A stretch of DNA of 64,000 nucleotides from Egicoccus sp. AB-alg2. Lineage in GTDB: Bacteria; Actinomycetota; Nitriliruptoria; Nitriliruptorales; Nitriliruptoraceae. The notes beneath the pieces were generated by a model that did no database searches, was not told the origin of the DNA, and saw only the letters and a program-made list of their open reading frames with translations. A program made the translations under genes and the position numbers. The DNA is taken from NCBI RefSeq assembly GCF_041821065.1, contig NZ_JBGUAX010000001.1, forward strand, positions 434,001 through 498,000, given 5' to 3'. This document shows, piece by piece, positions 1-7,905 of this stretch. Each line of letters begins with the position of its first letter. Position 1 is the first letter of the stretch.

Positions 1-266
1 ACCACGACCACCTCGGCGACGAACGCGAGCAGGATCCCGAAGCCCACGAGTTCGCCCAGCAGGCGCAGGGTGAGCCGGTCGCCGCCGATGCCGACGACCA
101 GCCAGGTCACGAGGACGAGCAGGCCGATGACGGCCAACTGCCAGCGCAGGCGCCGGGCCGTGCGTCCCCAGTCGACGATCGGGTGCTGCCCGGTGTCGCG
201 GGCCTCGACGCGCGGCGAATCGGACGAGGCCGGGGACGGCACGGGGCGCGGGTCGGTGGCGGTCAA
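1..266 (-). CDS. Partial membrane protein, unknown function
   Basis: The reverse strand is open from a TTG at 266 to the left edge, giving about 88 residues. It begins with a Pro/Ser/Asp-rich cytoplasmic-looking stretch, then an Arg-rich turn (RTARRLR), then two hydrophobic segments (QLAVIGLLVLVTWLVVGI and LLGELVGFGILLAFVAEVVV) typical of a small integral membrane protein. The C-terminus lies outside the window. No upstream ATG or GTG and no clear ribosome site was found, so the TTG start is tentative. No family is recognised. Confidence 0.5.
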   Translation of the reverse strand, partial: MTATDPRPVPSPASSDSPRVEARDTGQHPIVDWGRTARRLRWQLAVIGLLVLVTWLVVGIGGDRLTLRLLGELVGFGILLAFVAEVVV

Positions 267-372
267 ACGTGGCCTCGGGCGGGACGGGGATCGGCGTGGC
301 GGGACGGGGTCGGCGTGAGGGTACCCACGCCGGCGCCCCCGCCCCGTCCGGGCCGGGAAGGCGGCGCGCCGC

Positions 373-933
373 CTAGCCGCGTGCCTTCTCGATGAGCGCG
401 ATCGTCTCGCGGTCGAAGGCCTCGAGGTCGTCGGGCTTGCGGCTGGTCACGAGCGGGCCGGGGCCGTTGTCGTCCACGACGACCTCCTGGTCGACCCAGG
501 TGCCGCCGGCGTTACGGATGTCGGTCTGCAGGCTCGGCCACGAGGTGAGCGTGCGCCCGCGCACGCAGTCGGCCTCGACCAGCGACCACGGCGCGTGACA
601 GATCGCCGCGACGGGCTTGCCGGACTCGACGAAGTCGCGTACGAACGCCACGGCATTGCCGTGCATCCGCAGCTGGTCCGGGTTCGCGACCCCGCCAGGG
701 AGCACCAGCGCGTCGAAGTCGTCGATGCTGACGTCGTCGACCACCTCGTCGACCTCGAACGTGTCGGCCTTGTCGAGGTGCTCGAAGCCCTGGACGGTGC
801 CGTCCTGCGTGGACAGCAGGACCGGGGTGCCGCCGGCCTGCTTGACGTCGGCCCACGGCTGGGTCAGTTCGACCTGCTCGACGCCCTCGGTCGCCACGAG
901 GAAGGCGACCTTGGCTCCGTCGATGCTCGCCAT
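373..933 (-). CDS. DJ-1/PfpI family protein (protease I / general stress type)
   Basis: This is a 186-residue single-domain protein of the DJ-1/PfpI (class I glutamine amidotransferase-like) superfamily. The nucleophile elbow AICHAPW places the conserved cysteine at residue 112, and the early Glu (TEGVEQVEL, about residue 16) is the usual partner. Family members act as deglycases, chaperones or intracellular peptidases and are often stress-induced, so the exact activity cannot be read from sequence. The start was set at the ATG at 933 because an AGGAG lies 7-8 nt upstream. The frame is open further upstream, but that extension is low-complexity. The gene follows a small hypothetical gene on the same strand. 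Confidence 0.85.
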   Translation of the reverse strand: MASIDGAKVAFLVATEGVEQVELTQPWADVKQAGGTPVLLSTQDGTVQGFEHLDKADTFEVDEVVDDVSIDDFDALVLPGGVANPDQLRMHGNAVAFVRDFVESGKPVAAICHAPWSLVEADCVRGRTLTSWPSLQTDIRNAGGTWVDQEVVVDDNGPGPLVTSRKPDDLEAFDRETIALIEKARG

Positions 934-1092
934 CTGCTGCTCCTTCTGCGATTCGGTTGTGCCTGCGATGGTCGGCGTGGACGCGTCAGTGCGGGAGCGC
1001 CCCTCCTGCACGAACGGTCCAGTCAGGGGGACCACCCCCGTGCGGGCGGTCGGCGACCCATCCGGACCCGTCGTCACTTGCCGCGTCAGCCG

Positions 1093-1443
1093 CTACAGCG
1101 CGGGATCGCCCAGATCCAGGCGCAGCGTCGTGAGCACGCGGGTGATCTCCCCGTGGAGCGCGGTCACGTCCAGCGGTAGCCGCACGTCGTGCTGCGGGTA
1201 GAGCTCGGTCGTCGAGGTGTCCGTGGTGCTGACCTGCCAACCGCGTTCCAGCAGGTAGTCGCCGAGCGAGAAGGACCACGTCAGCACGATGGCGTCGTGG
1301 TAGTCGTGCAGCATGAAGGTGAGGAAGCGGTTGAACGGCAGCGTCCACATCCGCCCGCCGCGTCGGGACACGCCCTGTGGCCGGAACCCGAGCGCCTCCA
1401 GCTCGTCGTCGAACGTCTGCGGCCCCCCGCCGTTGCTGCCCAC
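1093..1443 (-). CDS. Conserved-looking hypothetical protein, about 116 aa
   Basis: No family is recognised. The product is small and soluble, with an aromatic core (MWTLPFNRFLTFMLHDYHDA, then LTWSFSLGDYLLERGWQ) and a helical C-terminus (LHGEITRVLTTLRLDL). The GTG at 1443 was chosen over the GTG at 1473 because AGGAG sits at 1450-1454 with a 6-nt spacer. In addition, a TAGCGT -10-like element (reverse complement of 1472-1477) would put the transcript start between the two GTGs. The gene is divergent from the lipoprotein gene at 1516, so their promoters share about 40 bp. Confidence 0.6.
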   Translation of the reverse strand: MGSNGGGPQTFDDELEALGFRPQGVSRRGGRMWTLPFNRFLTFMLHDYHDAIVLTWSFSLGDYLLERGWQVSTTDTSTTELYPQHDVRLPLDVTALHGEITRVLTTLRLDLGDPAL

Positions 1444-1501
1444 ACCCGGCTCCTGCTCGTCGTGACGGGGCACGCTACTGGGAGCTGCACGCCGGACTCC
1501 C

Positions 1502-1507
1502 TACGCT
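1502..1507 (+). promoter_or_regulatory. -10 box (TACGCT), leaderless transcript of the 1516 gene
   Basis: TACGCT matches the TANNNT -10 consensus and ends 8 nt before the ATG at 1516. With a start point 7-8 nt downstream, the mRNA would begin at or next to the ATG. No ribosome-binding site is present in the gap. Confidence 0.55.
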
Positions 1508-1515
1508 TCGGGCCC

Positions 1516-1974
1516 ATGTCCGCGCTCAGAAGGTCCGTCCTCGCCCTCGCCGTCGTGCTGGGCGCCGTCGCCTGTTCCGCCGATGCCGCCGAGCAGGACC
1601 CTGTCCTCGCGGAGATCCGGTCCGAGTTGGCTGCCCGCTCGCAGGCCGAGACCGCCCTGGTCGAGCGCGTCGAGGAACTGGAGGCCCGGCTCGAGCGGGT
1701 CACCAGCGACCGTTCTACGGCCCAACGCCTCGGCGACGTCGACGAGCAGCTGTCGTCGCTGTCGGATGCGGTCACCGCGCTCGACGAGCGGCTCGCCAGC
1801 GAGGCCGAGGCCCGCGACGCCGTGGCCGAGGAGGCCGCCGGCGCGTCCGCGGACCTGCGCCGCAGCCTGACGGACCTGCAGGGCCGCCTCGACCAACTGC
1901 AGGGCGAGACCGACGAACTGCGCACCCTGTACGGCACGCTGCGCGACCGCGTGGACCGCCAGCAGCGCGAATAG
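1516..1974 (+). CDS. Coiled-coil lipoprotein, unknown function
   Basis: This 152-residue protein has a lipoprotein signal peptide: Arg-Arg n-region, a hydrophobic h-region (SVLALAVVLGAVAC) and a lipobox cysteine near residue 20. Residues from about 30 to the end are Glu/Arg/Leu-rich heptads (VERVEELEARLERV, then LTDLQGRLDQLQGE), which predict a long coiled coil. It is probably anchored to the outer face of the membrane. Its partner is unknown. The next gene, the PASTA kinase, is also an envelope-associated sensor, but co-function is only inferred from position. A TACGCT element 8 nt before the ATG suggests a leaderless mRNA. Confidence 0.75.
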   Translation: MSALRRSVLALAVVLGAVACSADAAEQDPVLAEIRSELAARSQAETALVERVEELEARLERVTSDRSTAQRLGDVDEQLSSLSDAVTALDERLASEAEARDAVAEEAAGASADLRRSLTDLQGRLDQLQGETDELRTLYGTLRDRVDRQQRE

Positions 1975-2017
1975 CACGGGGAACATGGGGTACGCGGGCC
2001 TGCCCACCCGGCTGCCC

Positions 2018-2023
2018 TACCAT
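2018..2023 (+). promoter_or_regulatory. -10 box (TACCAT), leaderless transcript of the kinase gene
   Basis: TACCAT lies 7 nt before the GTG at 2031, with no Shine-Dalgarno sequence between them. This is the same arrangement as at 1502 and several other genes in the window. Confidence 0.5.
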
Positions 2024-2030
2024 CCCGGTC

Positions 2031-4031
2031 GTGTCGAACTCGTCCCCGTCGCCCGATGTGACCCCCACCCGCGTCGGTGGTCGCTACGTGCTGCGCGGGG
2101 AACTCGGCCGCGGTGGCATGGCCACGGTGCACCGGGCGGTCGACGAGGTGCTCGAACGCGAGGTGGCCGTCAAGCTGCTGCACGCCCACCTCGCGACGGA
2201 CCCGGCGTTCCTCGACCGTTTCCGCCGGGAGGCGCGCGCGGCAGCCGCGCTGGCGCATCCCAACGTCGTGGCCGTGCACGACTGGGGCGAGACCGCCGAC
2301 GGCGCCTACCTCGTGCTGCAGCTGGTCGACGGCCCGTCGCTGCGGGAGGTCCTGCGCCGGCACGGCCGTCTCACCCCGGAACAGACCCTTGGCGTGCTGG
2401 CGCCGGCCGCCGCGGGCCTGGGCAGCGCCCACCGGGCCGGGCTGGTGCACCGCGACGTCAAGCCCGAGAACCTGCTGCTGGGCGCCGACGGCCAGGTCCA
2501 CGTCACCGACTTCGGTCTGGCGCGGGCGGCGGCGAGCGCCACGTCGACGTTCGGGGCCGACGTACTGGTCGGCTCGCCGCACTACCTCTCCCCCGAGGCC
2601 GTGCGTGGCCGACCGCTGGACCCGCGCGCCGACGTGTACGCCCTGGGTGTCGTGCTGTTCGAGTGCCTGACCGGCCGGCCGCCCCACGAGGGCGAATCGC
2701 CGTTCGCCACCGCCGTCGCCCACACCTCGCAGCGGGTCCCCGCTCCCTCGACGCTCGTCGCGGGCGTCTCACCCGAGCTCGACGAGCTGGTCCTGGCGGC
2801 CACGGCCCACGACCCGGACGAGCGGCCCGAGGACGGCGCGGCGTTCGCCCGGGAGCTCTCGCTGGCCATCCCGGCGGGCATCGCCCCGCTCGACCTGGAC
2901 GAACTGGCCGGCGACACGCTGATCACCCGGCGTCCGCCACCGCCCAGCGGTTCGACCCGGGCCCTGGACGGCGCCGAACCCACCAGGGTCGTCGGCGCGC
3001 GCGGCACCACGCCGCCCGACGCGCCGCCACCGCGTCCGACGGCCGTCGTGCCGGCCGACGACGCGGAGGCCGACGACGCGGAGGCCTACGACGAGGGCGC
3101 CTACGACGACGTCGGCGACGGCCGTCGCCGCGGTCGCGGCTGGCTGGTGGCGCTGCTGGTGCTCGGGCTCCTGGCGGCGTCCGCGGCCGGCGGCTACCTC
3201 GTCTGGGACCGGTACCTGGCCCCGATCACGCCGATCCCGCAGGTGGAAGGCCGCGCCCACGGCGACGCCGTCGACGAACTGGAGAGCGCCGGGTTCGTGG
3301 TCGACGTGGACCGCGAGCGTCCGCACGACCTCGACGTGCCCGCCGATCACGTCCTGGTGCAGGACCTCACCGGGACGGCCCGCCGCGGCGCCAGCGTCAC
3401 GCTGACCCTGTCCGCCGGACCGCGGCAGGTGACCATCCCCGACGTGGCGGGCGACACCCGCGAGGTCGCCGAGGCACGCCTGACCTCCGCCGGCCTGAGC
3501 CCGGAGGTGACCGAGCGTCACCACGAGGAGGTCGAACGCGGGCTCGTCATCCGCACCGAGCCGGCGGCCGGCGAGGTGCTCGACGAGACCAGCCAGGTCG
3601 AGGTCCGCGTGAGCCTCGGCCCCACCCCGATCGCCGTGCCGGACGTACGCGGCAGTGCGGAGCAGGACGCGGCCGCCGCCCTCGAGGACGCCGGGCTGCG
3701 CATGCGCGTGTCCGGCCGCGAGCACGACGCCGAGGCCGCCGAGGGCACGGTCATCGGGCAGGACCCGGCCGACGGCGAACTCTTCCGGGGCGACACCGTC
3801 GACGTCGTCGTGTCGCTCGGACCGGCGCCGATCGAGGTCCCCAACGTCCGCAACATGCTCGTGGAGGAGGCCGTGTCCGTCCTCGAGGAGCAGGGGTTCG
3901 ACGTCGAGGTGGAGCGGCGCGGCGGCTTCGGTGCGTTCCTGCGTCCCAACCGGGTCTTCGAACAGGACCCCGGGCCCGGCGCCGAGCGGCTGCCCGGCGG
4001 CACCGTGACGATCTACGCCTACGAGGGCTGA
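2031..4031 (+). CDS. pknB: PASTA-domain Ser/Thr protein kinase (PknB type)
   Basis: This is a 666-residue transmembrane eukaryotic-like kinase. The N-terminal catalytic domain (about residues 13-275) shows a glycine loop (GELGRGGMATVHRA), the VAIK-type lysine (VAVKLL), the catalytic loop HRDVKPENLLL, DFGLA and a GSPHYLSPE activation segment. An acidic linker leads to one membrane helix near residues 370-392 (WLVALLVLGLLAASAAGGYLV). Four extracellular PASTA repeats follow, each about 68 residues, starting with PQVEG, IPDVAG, VPDVRG and VPNVRN. PASTA repeats bind muropeptides or lipid II, and such kinases control cell-wall synthesis and division. In many actinobacteria the gene sits with ftsW/pbpA. 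Here it stands apart, behind a lipoprotein gene. GTG 2031 is preceded by a TACCAT box. Confidence 0.93.
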   Translation: MSNSSPSPDVTPTRVGGRYVLRGELGRGGMATVHRAVDEVLEREVAVKLLHAHLATDPAFLDRFRREARAAAALAHPNVVAVHDWGETADGAYLVLQLVDGPSLREVLRRHGRLTPEQTLGVLAPAAAGLGSAHRAGLVHRDVKPENLLLGADGQVHVTDFGLARAAASATSTFGADVLVGSPHYLSPEAVRGRPLDPRADVYALGVVLFECLTGRPPHEGESPFATAVAHTSQRVPAPSTLVAGVSPELDELVLAATAHDPDERPEDGAAFARELSLAIPAGIAPLDLDELAGDTLITRRPPPPSGSTRALDGAEPTRVVGARGTTPPDAPPPRPTAVVPADDAEADDAEAYDEGAYDDVGDGRRRGRGWLVALLVLGLLAASAAGGYLVWDRYLAPITPIPQVEGRAHGDAVDELESAGFVVDVDRERPHDLDVPADHVLVQDLTGTARRGASVTLTLSAGPRQVTIPDVAGDTREVAEARLTSAGLSPEVTERHHEEVERGLVIRTEPAAGEVLDETSQVEVRVSLGPTPIAVPDVRGSAEQDAAAALEDAGLRMRVSGREHDAEAAEGTVIGQDPADGELFRGDTVDVVVSLGPAPIEVPNVRNMLVEEAVSVLEEQGFDVEVERRGGFGAFLRPNRVFEQDPGPGAERLPGGTVTIYAYEG

Positions 4032-4312
4032 CCGCTTCGCTCCGAGCCCGCTCCGGGGCCGTGGTGGCCGCCTGCGCGGGGGTCGCTTCGCTCGCTCTCG
4101 GTGCGCGCCCTGGGGGCGCTTCCGAGATAGCCCCTGCTGCGGCGCCCACCACACCCCTCCGCTCCCTCCGGCTCCCCCGGTGCGTCCCGTCGCGGGAGGC
4201 GGCAAGGGTCGCGGCTCGCTGCCTGCCCGGGGCGGTCAGGCGCGACCGTTGCGCGCAGACGCGACCGGACGACCTCGTCGCGCGGACCCGCGACCAGGCG
4301 CCGGGCGCGGCG
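4032..4312. other. Intergenic region with GC-rich CTTCGCTC-type repeats
   Basis: This 281-bp gap lies between two convergent genes and has no credible gene. It contains short low-complexity motifs such as GCTTCGCTCCGAGC and GTCGCTTCGCTCGCTCTCGG. They resemble the TCGCTCGCTGCGCTCGCTCG block inside the sufT coding region (60381-60398). A dispersed GC-rich repeat family is possible but not shown. No clear U-tailed terminator was found. Confidence 0.3.
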
Positions 4313-5371
4313 TCAGGAGGAGGGAGAGGCGGTCGCTGGTCGGCCTTGGGCGCGTTGGCGGGCGACCTGCACGTCGTCGCCCTGGGCGGCCCAGCCCTGC
4401 AGTTCGAGGTCGGACACGGCCAGGTCCGGGTGCGTGTCGCCCGGGAAGGTGTCGAGCACCTCGATGCTGACCCCGGTGGTGAGCACCGGCTCGGTCAGTT
4501 CCACGGCCTGCGGCGCCAGTCCCTCGTCGAGCAGGTTGATGAGCAGGACCACGCCGCCGTCCATGGTGACCTGGGCCCGTTGGATGCGGGCGTTGGCGGC
4601 GTAGGTCTCCGCGTCGCGCTGGTCACCGTTGCGCACGACGAAGCGGTCGACCCAGGCGGGCTCCTCGAGGAACAGCTCGATCCGCTCGCCGACACCGTCC
4701 TCGACCTCGTCGACACGACCGTCGGAGTTCCAGGCCGTACCCGGGTCGTCGTCGACCATCTGCGACGCCTCGTAGGAGATCCCGCCCTGCGGTTCGAGGG
4801 TGGTGCGGGTCGCGATCTCCGCGATGGGCAGCCGTTCCGGCGGCCCGGTGTAGGTCTGCTCGTCGAAGCGGGCGGACGGCACGGACGCCTCGGCGTTGCC
4901 GAACGGTCCGATGCCCGCCAGACCGAGCCCGGCGACGACCAGGACGACGAGCAGCAGCACCGCGAGGCCGGCACCCAGCCACGAGCGCGGTTCGTCGTCG
5001 TCCGACCCGGGCTGCCCGGGGAAGGCCAGCGCGCGGGCGTCGGCGCGCGGCGGCACGCTGCCGGTGTCGAGGTCCGCGCCGCAACGGCCGCACAGTTCCC
5101 GGCGGGGGCTGTTGGGGCCGCCACAGTTCGGGCACGACCGCAGGGCGAGCGCCCCGACCGGTGGCGAGACGTCGGCGCTGCCGCGGGTGATGCGGTCGAG
5201 TTCCCCCGTGGTCTCGTCGTCCTCGACCGGCGCGCGCGCCGGCGGCGGGGCCGGCTCCGGGTCCTGCAGGGCGACGCCGCAGGCCCGGCAGAAACGCGCA
5301 CCCGGGGTCGCCGGGGTCCCGCAGTCCTGGCAGGCGCGGGGCTGCGAAGTCGCGGCGGCGTCGCTGGTCAC
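4313..5371 (-). CDS. Double zinc-ribbon membrane protein with discoidin-like extracellular domain
   Basis: The product has 352 residues. Two zinc ribbons occupy the N-terminus: CQDCGTPATPGARFCRACG (about residues 14-33) and CPNCGGPNSPRRELCGRCG (about 83-101). One membrane helix follows (LGAGLAVLLLVVLVVAGLGL). The outside region of about 200 residues has the features of a galactose-binding/NADase-type glycan-binding fold (EASQMVDDDPGTAWNSDGR, RIELFLEEPAWVDRFVVRNG, SIEVLD), so binding of carbohydrate or an envelope ligand is likely. The start is a GTG. A TAGGCT element on this strand (reverse complement of 5450-5455) would give a leader of about 70 nt. The architecture is common in actinobacteria, but its role is not established. 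Confidence 0.75.
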   Translation of the reverse strand: MTSDAAATSQPRACQDCGTPATPGARFCRACGVALQDPEPAPPPARAPVEDDETTGELDRITRGSADVSPPVGALALRSCPNCGGPNSPRRELCGRCGADLDTGSVPPRADARALAFPGQPGSDDDEPRSWLGAGLAVLLLVVLVVAGLGLAGIGPFGNAEASVPSARFDEQTYTGPPERLPIAEIATRTTLEPQGGISYEASQMVDDDPGTAWNSDGRVDEVEDGVGERIELFLEEPAWVDRFVVRNGDQRDAETYAANARIQRAQVTMDGGVVLLINLLDEGLAPQAVELTEPVLTTGVSIEVLDTFPGDTHPDLAVSDLELQGWAAQGDDVQVARQRAQGRPATASPSS

Positions 5372-5520
5372 ACGGGTCTCGACGGGTCGGGCCTGACGGG
5401 CAACGAAGAGGTCGCGGGCGAACGCACGATCGCCCCGACACGGCGGCGCAGCCTAGGCGCCCCACGACCGGACGGCCGACACGTGCCCCGGTGCGGGCGC
5501 CGACGCACGGGACGGTCGGG

Positions 5521-5560
5521 GGTCTCCGCGGTGGGCGGTGCGGTCTCCGCGGTGGGCGGT
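5521..5560. repeat. Two direct copies of a 19-bp GC-rich motif (21-bp period)
   Basis: The motif GGTCTCCGCGGTGGGCGGT occurs at 5521-5539 and again at 5542-5560, separated by GC. It lies in the gap between the zinc-ribbon gene and the aroF leader, about 100 bp upstream of the leader promoter. The two-turn period would place both copies on one DNA face, so a protein-binding site is possible. Confidence 0.5.
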
Positions 5561-5661
5561 CGAGCGCGAACCTGGCGCGCGACGAGCGGTCAGCCCCTGC
5601 CCGGGTGCGCACGCCGGCTGCCGCAGCAGGGACACGATGGTGGTGGCCCCGAACACGCTGC

Positions 5662-5667
5662 TACCCT
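5662..5667 (+). promoter_or_regulatory. -10 box (TACCCT) for the aroF leader transcript
   Basis: TACCCT ends 8 nt before the ATG of the leader peptide at 5676. The mRNA would start at or beside the leader ATG, so the leader peptide itself would be translated from a leaderless end. No convincing -35 hexamer was found 17 bp upstream. Confidence 0.55.
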
Positions 5668-5675
5668 CCGCCGGT

Positions 5676-5759
5676 ATGCCGCACGCGACCTATTACTTCT
5701 GGTTCCAGGGCCGGTTCTTTGCCGGGCCCGGGACCGAGCGCGCTGCGGACAGGACCTAA
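5676..5759 (+). CDS. Aromatic-rich leader peptide of DAHP synthase (aroF), probable attenuator
   Basis: This 27-codon frame begins with ATG 8 nt after a TACCCT box and ends with TAA 109 nt before the aroF ATG. Residues 6-15 read YYFWFQGRFF, so seven of ten codons specify Tyr, Phe or Trp, the three end products of the pathway that DAHP synthase opens. Such clustering is the hallmark of amino-acid attenuator leader peptides. Scarcity of charged aromatic tRNAs would stall ribosomes here and change folding of the downstream RNA, which contains a strong hairpin at 5783-5809. I infer regulation of aroF by translation-coupled attenuation that senses all three aromatic amino acids at once. Confidence 0.75.
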   Translation: MPHATYYFWFQGRFFAGPGTERAADRT

Positions 5760-5782
5760 CACCACACCGCACCGAGACTCGA

Positions 5783-5809
5783 AGCCCCGGGGAAGCTGCC
5801 TCCGGGGCT
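5783..5809 (+). terminator. Hairpin in the aroF leader (attenuator arm)
   Basis: AGCCCCGG at 5783-5790 pairs perfectly with CCGGGGCT at 5802-5809. Two more inner pairs (one G-U) are possible, leaving a loop of about 7 nt. Downstream is AGACGTTTCC, a weak T-run. It starts 24 nt after the leader-peptide stop, where an intrinsic terminator or sequestering stem is expected. The competing antiterminator pairing was not identified with certainty. Confidence 0.6.
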
Positions 5810-5868
5810 CAGACGTTTCCGGGGGTCGTCGACCGGGGAGCGGGTCAGTGACCAGAGAGGACACCACG

Positions 5869-6936
5869 ATGGTCGTGGTCATGCGCTCCGGCGCCAGCGA
5901 CGCGGACGTCGACAAGGTCGTCAAGGCGATCGACGAGGTCGGGGGCGACGCGTTCGTCTCCCGCGGCAAGCACCAGACGATCATCGGACTCGTCGGCGAC
6001 CTGACCCAGTTCACCGAACTGCCGCTGCACGCCTTCCCGGGCGTCGAGGACGTCATCCGGGTCAGCAAGCCGTACAAGCTCGTCAGCGTGGAGACCCATC
6101 CGCGACCGTCGACCGTGTGGGTCGGTGACACCCCCATCGGCCGGGACACCGTCACGCTCATCGCCGGTCCCTGCGCCGTGGAGAGCCAGGAGCAGACCGA
6201 AGCGGCCTGCAAGATGGCCAAGGAGGCCGGCGCGTCGATCCTGCGCGGCGGCGCCTACAAGCCACGCACCTCGCCCTACGCCTTCCAGGGGCTCGGCGAG
6301 GCCGGTCTCGACATCCTCCACGGCGTGGCCCGCGACGTCGGTCTGCCGTTCGTCACCGAGGTGGTGACCCCCGCCGACGTGGAGACCGTGGCCGCCAAGG
6401 CCGACATGCTCCAGATCGGCGCCCGCAACATGCAGAACTTCCAGTTGCTCAAGGAAGTGGGCATGGCCGGCAAGCCGGTGCTGCTCAAGCGTGGGCTGAC
6501 CGCCACCATCGACGAGTGGATCATGGCGGCGGAGTACATCGCCCACACCGGCAACCTGCAGGTCGTGCTGTGCGAGCGGGGCATCCGCACGTACGAGCCG
6601 ATGACCCGCAACACCCTCGACGTCTCGGCCGTCCCGGTCGCGCAGTCGTTGACCCACCTGCCGGTCATCGTCGACCCGTCGCACTCGGGCGGCAAGCGCG
6701 ACCTGGTGCTGCCGCTGACCCGCGCCGCGATCGCTGCCGGCGCCGACGGGCTCATCGTCGACGTCCACCCGCGGCCGGAGATCGCGCTGTGCGACGGGCC
6801 CCAGGCGCTGGTGCGCGACGACCTGCTGCACCTGCGCGAGGCCGTGTCCAAGCTGTCGGCCACGATGGGCCGCGAGGTCGCCGCACCGTCCGAGGAGCAC
6901 CGCGTCGGCGCCTGGGGCCGCTCGGCCTCCGCCTGA
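5869..6936 (+). CDS. aroF: 3-deoxy-7-phosphoheptulonate (DAHP) synthase, type I beta with N-terminal regulatory domain
   Basis: The enzyme condenses phosphoenolpyruvate and erythrose 4-phosphate, the first step of the shikimate pathway. It has 355 residues. An N-terminal ferredoxin/ACT-like domain of about 65 residues (VVVMRSGASDADVDKVVKAI) is typical of the Thermotoga-type enzyme and binds Tyr/Phe for feedback control. The barrel shows GPCAVES, RGGAYKPRTSPYAFQGLG, EVVTP, QIGARNMQNF, LLKRG and VDPSHSGGKRDLV. The last two clusters include the metal-binding Cys/His/Glu/Asp set (LCERG, PSHSGG, DVHP). ATG 5869 is preceded by AGAGAGG at 8 nt. The gene probably has two control layers: allostery through the N-terminal domain and attenuation through the aromatic leader at 5676. 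Confidence 0.95.
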   Translation: MVVVMRSGASDADVDKVVKAIDEVGGDAFVSRGKHQTIIGLVGDLTQFTELPLHAFPGVEDVIRVSKPYKLVSVETHPRPSTVWVGDTPIGRDTVTLIAGPCAVESQEQTEAACKMAKEAGASILRGGAYKPRTSPYAFQGLGEAGLDILHGVARDVGLPFVTEVVTPADVETVAAKADMLQIGARNMQNFQLLKEVGMAGKPVLLKRGLTATIDEWIMAAEYIAHTGNLQVVLCERGIRTYEPMTRNTLDVSAVPVAQSLTHLPVIVDPSHSGGKRDLVLPLTRAAIAAGADGLIVDVHPRPEIALCDGPQALVRDDLLHLREAVSKLSATMGREVAAPSEEHRVGAWGRSASA

Positions 6937-6954
6937 CCGGTCCGGCCTCGCCGA

Positions 6955-7905
6955 TCACCCCGGTCCGGTCGGAGCGACCGCCAGCGCGTCGCGGATCGCC
7001 TGCCGGACCGGGGTGCCCAGCAGGTCGCCGTACCGTTCGCGACCACGCGGATCGCGCACGACCGTGTCCTCCTCGACCGACTGCAGCAGCCCGAGCGTGA
7101 GCACCGGGTCGACGCCGGCCCGCACGGCGGCTGCGACGGCGGTCACCTCGGGCGGCAGGTAGGGCACCCGCAGCCGCCGCGGGTCCGGCGCTCCGATCTC
7201 GTGGCGCACGAGGTCGACCAGCTCGCCATAGGCAACGACGTCGGGTCCGCCGATGTCGAGGACCTCATGGGCGGCAGCGGGGTCGGTCAGAGCGGCCCGC
7301 AGGACGGCGAGCAGGTCGTCGAGCGCCACCGGCTGCACCCGCGCCCCACTCCACGGCGTCTCCAGGGCGATGGGCGCCCGGGCGGCGGCGACCAACAGCT
7401 CGAAGGACGCGCTGCCGGCGCCCAGCACGATCCCGGCGCGCAGTTCGGTGACGGGGACGCGCCCGGCCCGCAGCTCCTCGCCGGCCTGCTGGCGCGCGTA
7501 GAGATGGTCGGAGACGCGGGCCAACCGGTCTTCGTCGACGAGACCGCCGAGATAGACGATGCGGCGCATGCCGGTCTCCTCCGCACCTGCCGCGAAGCCC
7601 GCCGCCATGGCGCGTTCCCGCTCGACCAGGCCCCGCAGCCGTTCCTCCATGCCGTGCACGAGGTAGAAGGCCGCGTCGCAGCCGTCGCCCGCCCGCCACA
7701 CCGCCTGACGGTCCTCGGCGCGGCCCTGCAGCACCTCGACGCGGTCGCGCCACGGCACGTCGAGACGGTCGGGGTCACGCACCAGGCAGCGCACGCGGTG
7801 ACCGTCGTCGAGCAGGGCCGGGACGAGAGCGGCGCCGACGAAGCCGGTCGCGCCGGTGACGAGCAGGTCCATGCGTGCGCCGCTGTCCTGTGGTGGCTGG
7901 GTCAC
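6955..7905 (-). CDS. NAD(P)-binding (atypical SDR, NmrA/YwnB-like) protein
   Basis: This 316-residue protein has an extended SDR / NAD(P)H-binding fold. The nucleotide motif LLVTGATGFVGAALVPALL lies near the N-terminus, followed by RCLVRDPDRL. The YxxxK active site of classical SDRs is absent, as in NmrA-like and epimerase-like regulators and oxidoreductases. The C-terminal part (QPVALDDLLAVLRAAL, DIGGPDVVAYGELVDLV) is typical of this subgroup. The substrate is unknown. The GTG at 7905 overlaps the stop of the upstream P-type ATPase gene in a GTGA arrangement, so the two are probably translationally coupled. An internal ATG at 7872 (MDLLVTGATG) is the alternative start. Confidence 0.8.
   Translation of the reverse strand: MTQPPQDSGARMDLLVTGATGFVGAALVPALLDDGHRVRCLVRDPDRLDVPWRDRVEVLQGRAEDRQAVWRAGDGCDAAFYLVHGMEERLRGLVERERAMAAGFAAGAEETGMRRIVYLGGLVDEDRLARVSDHLYARQQAGEELRAGRVPVTELRAGIVLGAGSASFELLVAAARAPIALETPWSGARVQPVALDDLLAVLRAALTDPAAAHEVLDIGGPDVVAYGELVDLVRHEIGAPDPRRLRVPYLPPEVTAVAAAVRAGVDPVLTLGLLQSVEEDTVVRDPRGRERYGDLLGTPVRQAIRDALAVAPTGPG

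Noticed and set aside
1985-5851. A 1288-codon open frame across the kinase and zinc-ribbon genes
   Set aside because: Arg/Pro/Gly-rich translation with no domain. It is a GC-bias shadow of pknB and of the minus-strand zinc-ribbon gene.
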